Shown: in pieces, positions 42,018 to 50,348 of the stretch
Layout of the letters: each line of letters starts with the position of its first letter
How positions within the stretch are numbered: position 1 is the stretch's first letter
Source: Salipiger profundus
GTDB taxonomy: Bacteria > Pseudomonadota > Alphaproteobacteria > Rhodobacterales > Rhodobacteraceae
Length of the DNA: 64,000 nucleotides
Assembly (NCBI RefSeq): GCF_001969385.1
Contig: NZ_CP014796.1
Location: 1,505,501 to 1,569,500, forward strand
Direction of reading: 5' to 3'
The notes under the pieces: generated by a model
The model's database searches: none
What the model was told of the DNA's origin: nothing
What the model saw: only the letters and a program-made list of their open reading frames with translations
Made by a program: the position numbers and the translations under genes

Positions 42018-43459
42018 CATTCCGCCGCCACCGCGCGCCGCGTCTCCGACACGTCGAGCGGAAACACCTTGGCGGGGTTCAGCAGCCACTTCGGGTCGAA
42101 GACGTCCTTCACCGCCATCTGCGCCTCGAGGTCGGCGGGATCGTATTGCACGCTCATCAGGTCGCGCTTCTCGATGCCCACCCCGTGCTCGCCGGTGAGG
42201 CAGCCGCCTACCTCGACGCAGAGCTTCAGGATCTCGGCCCCGAAGCGTTCGCATTTCTCCAGCTCTCCGGGCTGGTTGGCGTTGAACAGGATCAGCGGGT
42301 GCATGTTGCCGTCGCCGGCGTGGAAGACATTGGCCACCTCGAGCCCGAAGTCCTTCGACAACTCCCCGATGCGGCGCAGCACGCGCGGCAGTTCGGTCAC
42401 CGGGATCGTGCCGTCGAGGCACATGTAGTCGTTGATCTGCCCCATGGCCCCAAATGCGCTTTTGCGGCCCAGCCAGATACGGCCGGCCTCGTCGGCATCC
42501 TTCGCCTCGCGAAGCTCCACCGGATCGTGGCGGCGGGCGATCTGCAGGATCAGCCCGAGCTGCTCGTCGATCTCGGCGTCCGAGCCCTCGACCTCGACGA
42601 TCAGCAGCGCCTCGCAGTCGGGATAGCCGGCGTGGGCAAAGGCCTCGCAGGCGACGATGCAGGGGCGGTCCATGAACTCGATCGCCACCGGCAGCACGCC
42701 GGCCTTGATGATGTCCGAGACGCATTCGCCCGCGACCTCGTTCGACGAGAAGCCCATCAGCACGGGCCGTGCGCCCTCGGGCTTGCGCAGGATGCGCAGC
42801 GTCGCCTCGGTCACCACGCCAAGCTGGCCCTCCGAGCCGCAGACCACGCCCAGCAGGTCGAGGCCGCCGGCATCGAGATGCGCGCCACCCAGTTCGATCA
42901 CCGTGCCGTCCATCAGCACCATGGTCACGCCCAGCAGGTTGTTCGTCGTCACGCCGTATTTCAGGCAATGCGCCCCGCCCGAGTTCATCGCGATGTTGCC
43001 TGCGATGGCGCAGGCGAGCTGCGACGACGGGTCGGGCGCGTAGAAGAAATCCTCTTCCTCGACGGCGCCGGTCACGCTGAGGTTGGTGCGCCCGGTCTGC
43101 ACCCGGATGAAACGGTTGTCGTAGTCGGTCTCGAGCACTTCGTTCATGCGCGCCACGCCGAGGATCACCGAGTCCGCCGTGGGCAGCGCCCCGCCGGCAA
43201 GCGAGGTGCCCGAACCGCGCGGCACCACCGGCACACCTTCCTCGTGGCAGATCGCGAGCACTGCCGAGACCTCTTCGGTCGAGGCGGGCAGCACGGCGCA
43301 GAGCGGGGGGCAGCGATAGGCGGTGAGCGCGTCGCATTCGTAGGCGCGGGTCTCGGCCTCGTCCTCGATCACCGCGTCGGTGGGCAGCACCTCGCGCAGG
43401 CGGGTCACGATCCGGGCCTTGCGCGAGATCACGCCCGCATCCGGCTTTGGCATCTGCAT
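42017..43459 (-). CDS. glcD: Glycolate oxidase FAD-linked subunit GlcD
   Basis: The 480-residue FAD-binding catalytic subunit has PVVPRGSGTSLAGGALP (PCMH FAD site), IAGNIAMNSGGAHCLKYG, EIGV-like VCGSEGQLGVVTEATLRIL, and the C-terminal HAGDGNMHPL and GGCLTGEHGVGI motifs. It oxidises glycolate (or D-lactate-like 2-hydroxy acids). GGGAGG precedes ATG 43459. First gene of the operon, with a palindromic operator candidate at 43478-43500. Confidence 0.94.
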   Translation of the reverse strand: MQMPKPDAGVISRKARIVTRLREVLPTDAVIEDEAETRAYECDALTAYRCPPLCAVLPASTEEVSAVLAICHEEGVPVVPRGSGTSLAGGALPTADSVILGVARMNEVLETDYDNRFIRVQTGRTNLSVTGAVEEEDFFYAPDPSSQLACAIAGNIAMNSGGAHCLKYGVTTNNLLGVTMVLMDGTVIELGGAHLDAGGLDLLGVVCGSEGQLGVVTEATLRILRKPEGARPVLMGFSSNEVAGECVSDIIKAGVLPVAIEFMDRPCIVACEAFAHAGYPDCEALLIVEVEGSDAEIDEQLGLILQIARRHDPVELREAKDADEAGRIWLGRKSAFGAMGQINDYMCLDGTIPVTELPRVLRRIGELSKDFGLEVANVFHAGDGNMHPLILFNANQPGELEKCERFGAEILKLCVEVGGCLTGEHGVGIEKRDLMSVQYDPADLEAQMAVKDVFDPKWLLNPAKVFPLDVSETRRAVAAE

Positions 43460-43477
43460 GTGACCGATCCTCCCTGA

Positions 43478-43500
43478 ATTGGTAAACTCATATAACCAAT
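43478..43500. promoter_or_regulatory. Palindrome ATTGGT-N11-ACCAAT upstream of glcD
   Basis: A 23-bp imperfect palindrome (8 of 11 pairs) starts 19 bases upstream of the glcD ATG. ATTGGT/ACCAAT arms recall GntR-family sites such as PdhR boxes, but the N11 spacing is longer. It is a plausible repressor site for glycolate control; no GntR gene is in view. Confidence 0.4.
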
Positions 43501-43581
43501 TTGCGGCGATGACGCCAGAGCTTTCGACGCCCGGCGCGCGGCATCTTGCGTTCGCGGGCGGAAAGATATCACTAAGGGCGC

Positions 43582-43992
43582 ATGGACTGGGTCAAGATCA
43601 TTCACATTCTCTGCGTCATGGGCTGGATGACCTCCATCTTTGCCGTGCCGCGCGCGCTCATCTACTGGAAGCGCGAGTATGCGGCGCTCGACGCCTTCGG
43701 CCCGCTTGGCGATCTCACGATCCGGCTCTACCGGTTCTCGGCGGGGCTCGCGGTGATCGCGGTGGCGACCGGGCTCTGGCTCGGCAACTTCTGGCAGTGG
43801 GCGCCCTGGGTGCACCTGAAGATCGCGCTCGTGGCGTTGCTGGCGGTGCATTACGTCTGGACCGGCCGGCTGGTGATGCGCGCGAAGCGCGGCACCTTCC
43901 GCGAAAGCGACCTGTTCCTGCGCATCTTCAACGAGATCAGCGTCGTCGGCGTCATCGCGGTCCTGTGGGTCGTGGTGGTCAAGCCGTTCTGA
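43582..43992 (+). CDS. HemJ/CopD-like membrane protein (possible protoporphyrinogen IX oxidase)
   Basis: The 136-residue protein has four hydrophobic segments, an early His in WVKIIHILCVMGWM and the LKIALVALLAVHYVWTG block where HemJ proteins carry a conserved Lys and His. HemJ oxidises protoporphyrinogen IX in haem synthesis in most alphaproteobacteria, and its length matches. The gene lies 5 bases before the DUF599 gene, so the two are an operon. CopD-like is the alternative name. Confidence 0.7.
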   Translation: MDWVKIIHILCVMGWMTSIFAVPRALIYWKREYAALDAFGPLGDLTIRLYRFSAGLAVIAVATGLWLGNFWQWAPWVHLKIALVALLAVHYVWTGRLVMRAKRGTFRESDLFLRIFNEISVVGVIAVLWVVVVKPF

Positions 43993-43997
43993 CCGGG

Positions 43998-44699
43998 ATG
44001 GACTGGTTCGACCGCCTGTCGCATTTCGGCGCGCTCGACGGGGCGGCGGTGGCGATCCTCGTGCTGACCTGGTTCGCAAGCTCGCTCATCATCGAGCACC
44101 CGCCGGCCAGCCGCCCCTCGGTCACGCGGCTGATGCAGCAATACCGGCGCGAATGGATGCAGCATTTCGTCACCCGGGAGCCGCGCATCTTCGACAGCCA
44201 GATCGTCGGCTCGCTGCGGCAGAGCACCGCCTTCTTCGCCTCGGCCACGATGATCGCCATCGGCGGAATCTTCGCGCTGCTGGGAAACACCGAGCAGCTG
44301 CGCGGGGTGGCAGGCGACCTCACCGACGGGGTGCCGCCGCTGGTGGTCTGGGAGATGAAGCTGCTGCTGCCGCTCCTGTTCGCCGCCAACGCCTTTCTCA
44401 AGTTCGTCTGGTCGAACCGGCTGTTCGGCTACTGTTCGGTGATGATGGGCGCGGTGCCGAACGATAACAGCGCCCTTGCCTACGGACGCGCGGCGAAGGC
44501 GGCCGAGATCAACATATTCGCCGCCCGCAGCTACAACCGCGGCCTGCGCTCGGTCTATTTCGGCATCGCCTCGGCGGCCTGGCTGCTGGGGGATGCATCG
44601 CTGATCGTCGCGGCGCTGGTGGCGCTGACGGTCATCCTGCGCCGTGAATTTGCCTCGCAGTCCCGCGCAATCCTGCTCGAGGTGGAACCGAAGGGCTGA
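43998..44699 (+). CDS. DUF599 family membrane protein
   Basis: The 233-residue protein has about four to five hydrophobic segments, an early RLMQQYRREWMQHFVTREPRIFDSQIVGSLRQSTAFFAS block and YGRAAKAAEINIFAARSYNRGLRSVYF, both characteristic of DUF599. Function unknown. ATG 43998 with GGG just upstream, 5 bases after the HemJ-like stop. Confidence 0.78.
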   Translation: MDWFDRLSHFGALDGAAVAILVLTWFASSLIIEHPPASRPSVTRLMQQYRREWMQHFVTREPRIFDSQIVGSLRQSTAFFASATMIAIGGIFALLGNTEQLRGVAGDLTDGVPPLVVWEMKLLLPLLFAANAFLKFVWSNRLFGYCSVMMGAVPNDNSALAYGRAAKAAEINIFAARSYNRGLRSVYFGIASAAWLLGDASLIVAALVALTVILRREFASQSRAILLEVEPKG

Positions 44700-44774
44700 C
44701 GGGGCGGCAATTCGCTTGCAAACCGGCGGCAAAAGCTTTGGTCTCGGGCCGACCCCGACCTGCGAGGATGTCCC

Positions 44775-45746
44775 ATGACGACCGACCCCTTCTTCCATCC
44801 CGTTTCCGGTTTCGACCTGCCGCGCTATGCCGGCCTGCCGACCTTCATGCGCCTGCCGCTGGTCGAGCCCGGGCACGACCGCTTCGCCGAGGTCGACATC
44901 GGGCTTGTCGGTGTGCCGTGGGACAGCGGCACGACCAACCGTCCCGGCCCGCGCCACGGGCCCCGGCAGCTTCGCGACGCCTCGACGATGATCCGAGCCG
45001 AACACGGGGTGACCGGCCTGCGCCCCTTCGAGACCGCCGCCTGCGCCGATCTCGGCGACGTCGGGCCGAACCCGGCCGACATCCTCGACAGCATGGAGCG
45101 CATCACCGAGTTCTACGGCCGCATGAAGCGCAACGGCATCCGCCCGCTGACCGCCGGCGGCGACCACCTGACCTCGCTTCCGGTGCTGCGCGCCGTGGCC
45201 CGCGAGACGGCGCTCGGCATGGTGCATTTCGACAGCCACACCGACCTGTTCCACTCGTATTTCGGCGGCTCGATGTATACCCATGGCACGCCGTTCCGCC
45301 GCGCCGTGGAAGAGGGGCTGCTCGATCCGAAACGGGTGGTGCAGATCGGCATTCGCGGCAGCATGTACGACCGTGAAGACCGCGATTTCGCCGCTGCCAA
45401 CGGCATCCGCATCATCCCGGTCGAGGAATTCCACGCCCGTGGTGTCGCAGACGTCATGGCCGAGGCCCGCGACATCGTCGGCTCCGAGCCCTGCTACGTG
45501 AGCTACGACATCGACTTCGTCGATCCGACCTTCGCGCCCGGCACCGGCACCCCCGAGGTGGGCGGCCCCAACAGCTACCAGGCGTTGCAGGTGGTGCGCG
45601 AACTCGAGGGGCTCCAGATCGCCGGGGCGGACCTCGTCGAGGTCTCGCCGCCCTTCGATGCGAGCGGCGGCACGGCGTTCCTTGGCGTGACGATCATGTT
45701 CGAGCTGCTCTGCGCGATGATCGGCGCACAGAAGGCCGCCGGCTGA
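44775..45746 (+). CDS. Agmatinase-family ureohydrolase
   Basis: The 323-residue Mn-dependent enzyme of the arginase/agmatinase fold has TAGGDHL with the first metal His, HFDSHTD (the usual HxDAHxD with Ser for Ala) and SYDIDFVDPTFAPGTGTPE near residue 240. It hydrolyses a guanidino compound to an amine and urea: agmatine, guanidinobutyrate or another. The family does not tell which. It is a single gene with its own promoter region and converges on DUF2794. Confidence 0.85.
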   Translation: MTTDPFFHPVSGFDLPRYAGLPTFMRLPLVEPGHDRFAEVDIGLVGVPWDSGTTNRPGPRHGPRQLRDASTMIRAEHGVTGLRPFETAACADLGDVGPNPADILDSMERITEFYGRMKRNGIRPLTAGGDHLTSLPVLRAVARETALGMVHFDSHTDLFHSYFGGSMYTHGTPFRRAVEEGLLDPKRVVQIGIRGSMYDREDRDFAAANGIRIIPVEEFHARGVADVMAEARDIVGSEPCYVSYDIDFVDPTFAPGTGTPEVGGPNSYQALQVVRELEGLQIAGADLVEVSPPFDASGGTAFLGVTIMFELLCAMIGAQKAAG

Positions 45747-45768
45747 GCGGGAGCTGTCCGGCGGTGGC

Positions 45769-46110
45769 TCAGTCCACCGCCCGGATCAGCTTGCGCTCGA
45801 GTACCCGCAGCACGGTGCGCAGGTCATGGCCGCGTTTCAGGACCTGCCCCTCCATCGTGATGACGGCATACTGGCCCTGCCTGTTGCGCAGCTTGGGGCG
45901 TTTCTCGATGCGGTAGAGCGGATGTTCGGCGGTGCGGCGAAACACCGAGAAGACCGCGACGTCGCGCAGGCTGGAGATTCCGTAATCGCGCCATTCCCCG
46001 GCCGCGACCATGCGGCCGTAGAGCGAGAGGATGACGTTCAGCTCCGTCCGGTGAAACGAGACCACGTCCTGAGCGTGGCCGGGTCCCGGAAAAGGCGTAA
46101 GGCTGTTCAT
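45769..46110 (-). CDS. DUF2794 family protein
   Basis: The 113-residue cytoplasmic protein matches DUF2794 of Rhodobacteraceae: SFHRTELNVILSLYGRMVAAGEWRDY near the N-terminus, then FSVFRRTAEHPLYRIEKRPKLRN. Function unknown. ATG 46110 is chosen over 46281, whose extra 57 residues read like non-coding sequence. Confidence 0.8.
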   Translation of the reverse strand: MNSLTPFPGPGHAQDVVSFHRTELNVILSLYGRMVAAGEWRDYGISSLRDVAVFSVFRRTAEHPLYRIEKRPKLRNRQGQYAVITMEGQVLKRGHDLRTVLRVLERKLIRAVD

Positions 46111-46562
46111 GCTGTCCAAGCTGCGCCCGATGCCTGCGCAAATCAAGTCCGACGCGTCTCGAAAGCCGGATTTCGCGCGCGTTCCCTGCGCGCCTGCCGC
46201 GGCGGGGATCGGAAATGCCGTGACGGTTTCCCTTCCGAACCTCGCATTCGATCGCCTGCCCCCTCGCTGGACGTGGTTCAATCTCCGCCGGTCCTTGGCG
46301 CAAAGGCGGCGATGCAGGCTAGTGGTCGCGATGCTGGAGGCGGGCGCTCTTGGCGTGGATGCGCGACATCCGGTTCATGACCGGGCACAAGACACCTGCG
46401 ACGCTTTCATGGGACCAGTGCCCGGGCCAAACGGAAAGCAGCCTCCAAGGCCGCGCCGGCCGCCATTGAGCAGAGCGGGGAAGCACTGACAACGAGGCTA
46501 TCACGCGCTGAACACACGCCCGTGTCACCGCAATGGTCTGAAATGGTCTCTCAAAGTCGAAA
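46111..46562. other. 452-base gap without a supported gene
   Basis: Between DUF2794 and tRNA-Leu I see no gene. Two copies of AATGGTCT (46532-46539 and 46542-46549) are a short direct repeat with no evident role. No integrase or attachment duplication is present near the tRNA. Confidence 0.6.
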
Positions 46563-46646
46563 TGGTGCGGGTGAAGGGACTCGAACCCCCACGCCAAAGG
46601 CGCCAGAACCTAAATCTGGTGCGTCTACCAATTCCGCCACACCCGC
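46563..46646 (-). tRNA. tRNA-Leu (anticodon UAG)
   Basis: The minus strand starts GCGGGTGTGGCGGAATTGGT, with the anticodon loop containing TAG (leucine CUA codons), an extended variable arm typical of tRNA-Leu, the T-loop GGTTCGAGTCC, and the 3' acceptor CACCCGC plus an encoded CCA end. Confidence 0.95.
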
Positions 46647-46785
46647 ATATCGCCGCGTTCTCCTAGCAAAGCTCCGCCATCATGGCGAGAGGGAAAATCG
46701 GGGGCGGAACGCGCCATATCCTTTACCGAATCTTTGACGAAACCCCGGATACACCCCGGAGGCTCGACAGATCGGGAGAGCGCTC

Positions 46786-47289
46786 ATGGAGTTGAAAACG
46801 GGCCGTTGCGACGGCGCCCCCCGCATTTTCCCGGCGCGGCGCTTGAGGTCGTCGGAGCCCTGCAACGCGCTTGTTGCGGGCACGGTCGTGCTCACGCTCG
46901 ACGGGGCGCTTCCGGTGGAGCACCTCGCGCCCGGCGACCGGGTGATCACCCGCGACAGCGGCACGGCGGTGCTGGCGCGGGTGGTGTGCGATAACCGGCG
47001 TACGGATCTCGTCGCCATCCGCGCCGGTACGCTGGGCACGCGCCGCCCCGACAGGAACATGGTGCTGCCCGCCGGGCAGGATGTGCTGCTGCGTGACTGG
47101 CGGGCGAGGCTTCTCTTCGGGGCGGCCCGCGCCCTTGTGCCGGCGGACCGGCTTGCGGACGGTCTCTTCGTCCGCAAGATCGGCAGGCATGATGTCGCGC
47201 TGGTCGAGCTGCGGTTCGACGCCCCGCATATCCTCTATGGCGACGGGCTCGAACTGGCCGCGGCGCATCCGGTCGCGGGGCCGGGCTGA
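46786..47289 (+). CDS. Hint (hedgehog/intein)-domain protein
   Basis: The 167-residue protein has the Hint start CNALVAGTVVLTLDGALPVEHLAPGD and VITRD, then MVLPAGQDVLLRD and HILYGDGLELAAAHPV. Hint domains self-process in inteins and hedgehog, and many stand-alone copies occur in roseobacters with unknown role. Cys26 is retained, but the His-Asn end motif of inteins is not seen. It is short, with no partner domain, and converges on the DMT transporter. Confidence 0.75.
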   Translation: MELKTGRCDGAPRIFPARRLRSSEPCNALVAGTVVLTLDGALPVEHLAPGDRVITRDSGTAVLARVVCDNRRTDLVAIRAGTLGTRRPDRNMVLPAGQDVLLRDWRARLLFGAARALVPADRLADGLFVRKIGRHDVALVELRFDAPHILYGDGLELAAAHPVAGPG

Positions 47290-47299
47290 CCCGTGCGGC

Positions 47300-48214
47300 T
47301 CAGCCCTGCGGGGTCATGCTCGGCCGGGCGCGGTGACGCTTCAGCCCGAGGTAACGTTCGCGCAGGATGATCGCGATGCCCGAGAAGATGACCACCGACG
47401 AGCCGAGCAGCATCATCACGGTCGGCACCTCGTCGAAGAAGATGTAGCCGATCAGGATCGCGAAGAGGATCGAGGCATAATCGAAGGGCGCAAGCAGCGC
47501 CGCCTCGGCACCGCGGTAGGCCGAGGTGATGCAGATCTGCGCGACCCCGCCGATCAGCCCGGCCGCCACCAGCATCGCCGCCGTGCCGCCGGTCGGGATG
47601 ACCCAGCCGAAGGGCAGGGTGAGCAGCGCCAGAACCGTCGAGGTGAGCGAGAAGTAGAAGACGATCGCCGAGGTCTGCTCGGTCGCGACCATGCGGCGGA
47701 TGTGAATCTGCGACAGCGCGCGCAAGACGGCCGAGGTCATCACGAAGCCGATCCCGGTCAGCACCATGCCGTTGACCTCGGACACCGTGAGCAGCGGCCA
47801 CATGACCAGCCCGACGCCGAACAGGCCCACGAACACGGCCGAAAGCCGGAAGATCCGGACCCTTTCACCCAGCATCAGCGCGGCGAAGATCACCGTCAGC
47901 AGCGGCGCCGCGTAGCCAAGCGCGGTGACCTCGGGCAGGGGGAGCAGGCCGAGGGCGGCGAAGTTGCAGCCCATGGCCGAGACCCCGATGATGCCGCGCA
48001 GGAAGTGCAGCATGGGGTCCCGGACGCGCAGGCCGGTGGACAGGTCACCACGCCAGATCAGCCAGACAAGGATCACCGGAAGGGCGAAGAAGGAGCGGAA
48101 GAAAACCGCCTGTCCGGTGGGAACTTCGGCCGAGCCGGCCTTGATGAGCGCGGCCATCCCGACGAAGAGGACGACGGAGGCGAGTTTCAGCGCAATGCCG
48201 CGCAAGGGTGTCAT
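47300..48214 (-). CDS. DMT-family transporter (two EamA domains)
   Basis: The 304-residue integral membrane protein has ten hydrophobic segments in two similar halves (LHFLRGIIGVSAMGCNFAALGLLPL; APFDYASILFAILIGYIFFDEVPT, an EamA hallmark). DMT exporters move small metabolites or amino acids; the substrate is unknown. Start ATG 48214, with a TGGTATACCA palindrome just upstream. Confidence 0.87.
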   Translation of the reverse strand: MTPLRGIALKLASVVLFVGMAALIKAGSAEVPTGQAVFFRSFFALPVILVWLIWRGDLSTGLRVRDPMLHFLRGIIGVSAMGCNFAALGLLPLPEVTALGYAAPLLTVIFAALMLGERVRIFRLSAVFVGLFGVGLVMWPLLTVSEVNGMVLTGIGFVMTSAVLRALSQIHIRRMVATEQTSAIVFYFSLTSTVLALLTLPFGWVIPTGGTAAMLVAAGLIGGVAQICITSAYRGAEAALLAPFDYASILFAILIGYIFFDEVPTVMMLLGSSVVIFSGIAIILRERYLGLKRHRARPSMTPQG

Positions 48215-48225
48215 AACAGCTCCGA

Positions 48226-48235
48226 TGGTATACCA
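48226..48235. promoter_or_regulatory. Perfect palindrome TGGTATACCA upstream of DMT gene
   Basis: The ten-base perfect palindrome TGGTATACCA, 11 bases before the start, matches the core of many GntR/FadR-type operators. It overlaps the ribosome-binding region, so binding could also block translation initiation. Confidence 0.4.
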
Positions 48236-48316
48236 ACCGGCGCACTTTGACCCCTCACGCCGGTGTGTGCAACGGCGAGGAGTGCAAATCTGTCATGCAG
48301 GTTTTCGCATCCGGGG

Positions 48317-48694
48317 TCAGGTCGTCTCGAGGCAGTGGCGGCGAAACGCCCGCTTCAGCATGTCGAGCTCGGCCCGCAGCAGCGCCATTTCGGCGCGGAT
48401 GTCCTCGCCCAGGGGCTCGCCGGCGATCATCGTGAAGCTGTCGAGCGTGACCTCGGCGGCGGTGTCGGTGATGAGAAAGGTCTGAACCCCGTCGCCCACC
48501 GCCTCGACCGGCACCGGGATCTCGACCGCCCAGCGGCCTTCCTCGGCGGCCTTGATGACGGTCACCCCGCGCACCGGCCGGTCGTTCAGCGTGACGCCGA
48601 TCTCCGGCGGCGCGGTGGCCCCCGTCTCGGCCACCAGCAGCCCCTCCCAGAGCCCTTCGCGAAAGCGTGTCTTGGTGAGTGAATAGGCGCTCAT
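48317..48694 (-). CDS. Hypothetical protein
   Basis: The 125-residue protein has no recognised domain. The N-terminal half looks beta-rich (LTKTRFREGLWEGLLVAETG, VTVIKAAEEGRWAVEIPVPVEAVGDGVQTFLITD), and the C-terminal half ends in a helix (IRAEMALLRAELDMLKRAFRRH), suggesting a coiled-coil tail. It is co-directional with and 12 bases downstream of the DUF6478-like gene, so they are probably an operon. Confidence 0.55.
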   Translation of the reverse strand: MSAYSLTKTRFREGLWEGLLVAETGATAPPEIGVTLNDRPVRGVTVIKAAEEGRWAVEIPVPVEAVGDGVQTFLITDTAAEVTLDSFTMIAGEPLGEDIRAEMALLRAELDMLKRAFRRHCLETT

Positions 48695-48706
48695 GTCATG
48701 CCTCCG

Positions 48707-49537
48707 TCAAAGCTCGGCCCGGGGGCGGCGGCTGAAGGTCAGATCCCGCAGGATCACCTGGTTCATCTCCGGCCCCTCGAAGATCAGGTCGACCCACATG
48801 TGTTCGATCCGCTTCTCGTTGAGCCGCGTGTAGGCAAGGTCGAACTCGACCCGGCTCTCTTCCGCCTTCAGCGGCAGCTCGCGGACGATCTGCTCGGTGT
48901 TGGGGCCGTGACGGATGTTGAGGCGGGCGAAGATCTCGAGCGGCCTCTCCATCTCGACGATGGCGTCGAGGCGGATCAGGTGCTTGCGCCTGAGCCCCTG
49001 GCTCGCCTCATCGGGCAGGTCGAGCGCGAGCGAAAGATACGCGCCGTCGAACCTGAAGACCTCGAGCCGCAGTCCGAAGGGTGCGAGGTCGGCCTCGCGC
49101 GTGTTGCGGAGCTGGCGCAGGGTGATCTCGGAATGGGGGCAGTCATGGAACAGGGTGGCGCGCTCGCCCAGCATGGATTTCGGCTGCACCGACGAGAGGC
49201 CGGGCGTCGCCAGCGGGCCGGACCAAAGGTCGGGGCGCCAGGCCCAGTCGGCATCATGGGGCCGGGGAAAGGCCTGGTTGCCGATCACCGGAAGCGCGAG
49301 CCGCCCGTCGGCGACATGGATGAGCCTGTCGAGCCGCTGCTTCAGGCGGCGGGCGGCCGAGCGCTGACGGCGCAGCAGGGGCAGGTCGGCGGTCTCTGCC
49401 TTGTCCGCGGCCTCGCTCCAGCGGTGCAGCGTCGCCGCCGCGAGCGCGCGGCCCATCCATCCCTCGCCGATGCCTGCCATCTGCCGTGCCCGTTGCCCCA
49501 ACTTGTCCGGCCGCCACGCGATGACGGCCCCTGCCAA
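48707..49537 (-). CDS. DUF6478-like protein
   Basis: The 276-residue protein is rich in Leu/Arg, with a helical RQMAGIGEGWMGRALAAATLHRWSEAADKAE start and a C-terminal beta-rich region (LRLEVFRFDGAYLSLALDLP, HMWVDLIFEGPEMNQVILRDLTFSRR). It resembles DUF6478 of Rhodobacteraceae; function unknown. The TTG at 49537 is the farthest start; ATG 49477 (256 residues) is likely the true start. Confidence 0.55.
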   Translation of the reverse strand: MAGAVIAWRPDKLGQRARQMAGIGEGWMGRALAAATLHRWSEAADKAETADLPLLRRQRSAARRLKQRLDRLIHVADGRLALPVIGNQAFPRPHDADWAWRPDLWSGPLATPGLSSVQPKSMLGERATLFHDCPHSEITLRQLRNTREADLAPFGLRLEVFRFDGAYLSLALDLPDEASQGLRRKHLIRLDAIVEMERPLEIFARLNIRHGPNTEQIVRELPLKAEESRVEFDLAYTRLNEKRIEHMWVDLIFEGPEMNQVILRDLTFSRRPRAEL

Positions 49538-49595
49538 TGTTATGGCAAATCCCTTGCAACGAATAAACGACCAAACGCTGCGGGCGGCAAGCGGA

Positions 49596-50157
49596 TCAGC
49601 TTGGGCTCAGGTCGCGGATCCTGTCGCGCACGGCGCGCAGCATGTCGGCCCCCTGTCTGCCGGTCAGCGCGCTGCCGTCGGGGGCGTAGAGCGCCAGCCC
49701 CACGAGGTGGCCGTTCTGCACGAAGGCGCCGCGCCAGTAGCGCGGGTCGCCACCGTCGAGCACCGCCTCTCCGCCATCGGAGAGCCGCGCGATCACCAGC
49801 CCGTCGCGGGTGGTCCCGTCGAGCAGTTGCTCGCCGGCCTCGCGGGCCAGCGCCTCGGGGCCGGGAAGCGGGGTGGCGCCGACCGAGGTGCCGACGGTGA
49901 CCGTCAGCATCATCGGCGGGACATAGCGGCCAGCCTCGCCCCCCCGAGAGGATGTTGCACGAGGCGATCACGGCGAAATGGCGGTTGGTGCCACGGTTGA
50001 GTGTGACGGGATCGACGCAGTATCCGTCGGTGCCCGCGACCACCACGTCGCCGCCGACGAGGCTCGCCTTGGCCAGCGGCGCCGAGCCGGCGAGGCCGCC
50101 GGCGCATCCGGTCATCGTCACCAGGGCCGCGAGCCCCGCCATCCATAGTCGTCGCAT
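49596..50157 (-). pseudogene. Lipoprotein gene frameshifted in a 7-G run
   Basis: The N-terminal frame (from ATG 50157) has a lipoprotein signal (MTGC lipobox) and continues to NILSGG. At the C-run 49939-49945 (G7 on the coding strand) the frame shifts. With six G the chain would continue S-G-G-E-A-G-R-Y-V-P-P-M into the second frame, ending LRAVRDRIRDLSPS at 49596. So a single 185-190-residue lipoprotein is split by one base. It could be a sequencing error, a real mutation or slippage-based phase variation. Function unknown. Confidence 0.75.
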
Positions 50158-50348
50158 CTTCCGCAAAGGTCCGTCGTCTCTGTCGTCCCGATGAGGCATG
50201 GGAATAGCGAAGCCCCTGCGGCGGAACAAGAAAGGAATGGCCCAAGCGGCGGGGCAATGCCGGGCGCCGCTTGCCGCCGGCGCGGCGTCGGGCTAGGTCG
50301 GACGCGGCAGGCATGGCGCCGCGACCGAGCTTCATCCCCGGGGGTGCA

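Noticed and set aside
46532..46562. Direct AATGGTCT repeats beside tRNA-Leu as a possible attachment site
   Set aside because: There is no integrase or other mobile genes and no copy of the tRNA end nearby.
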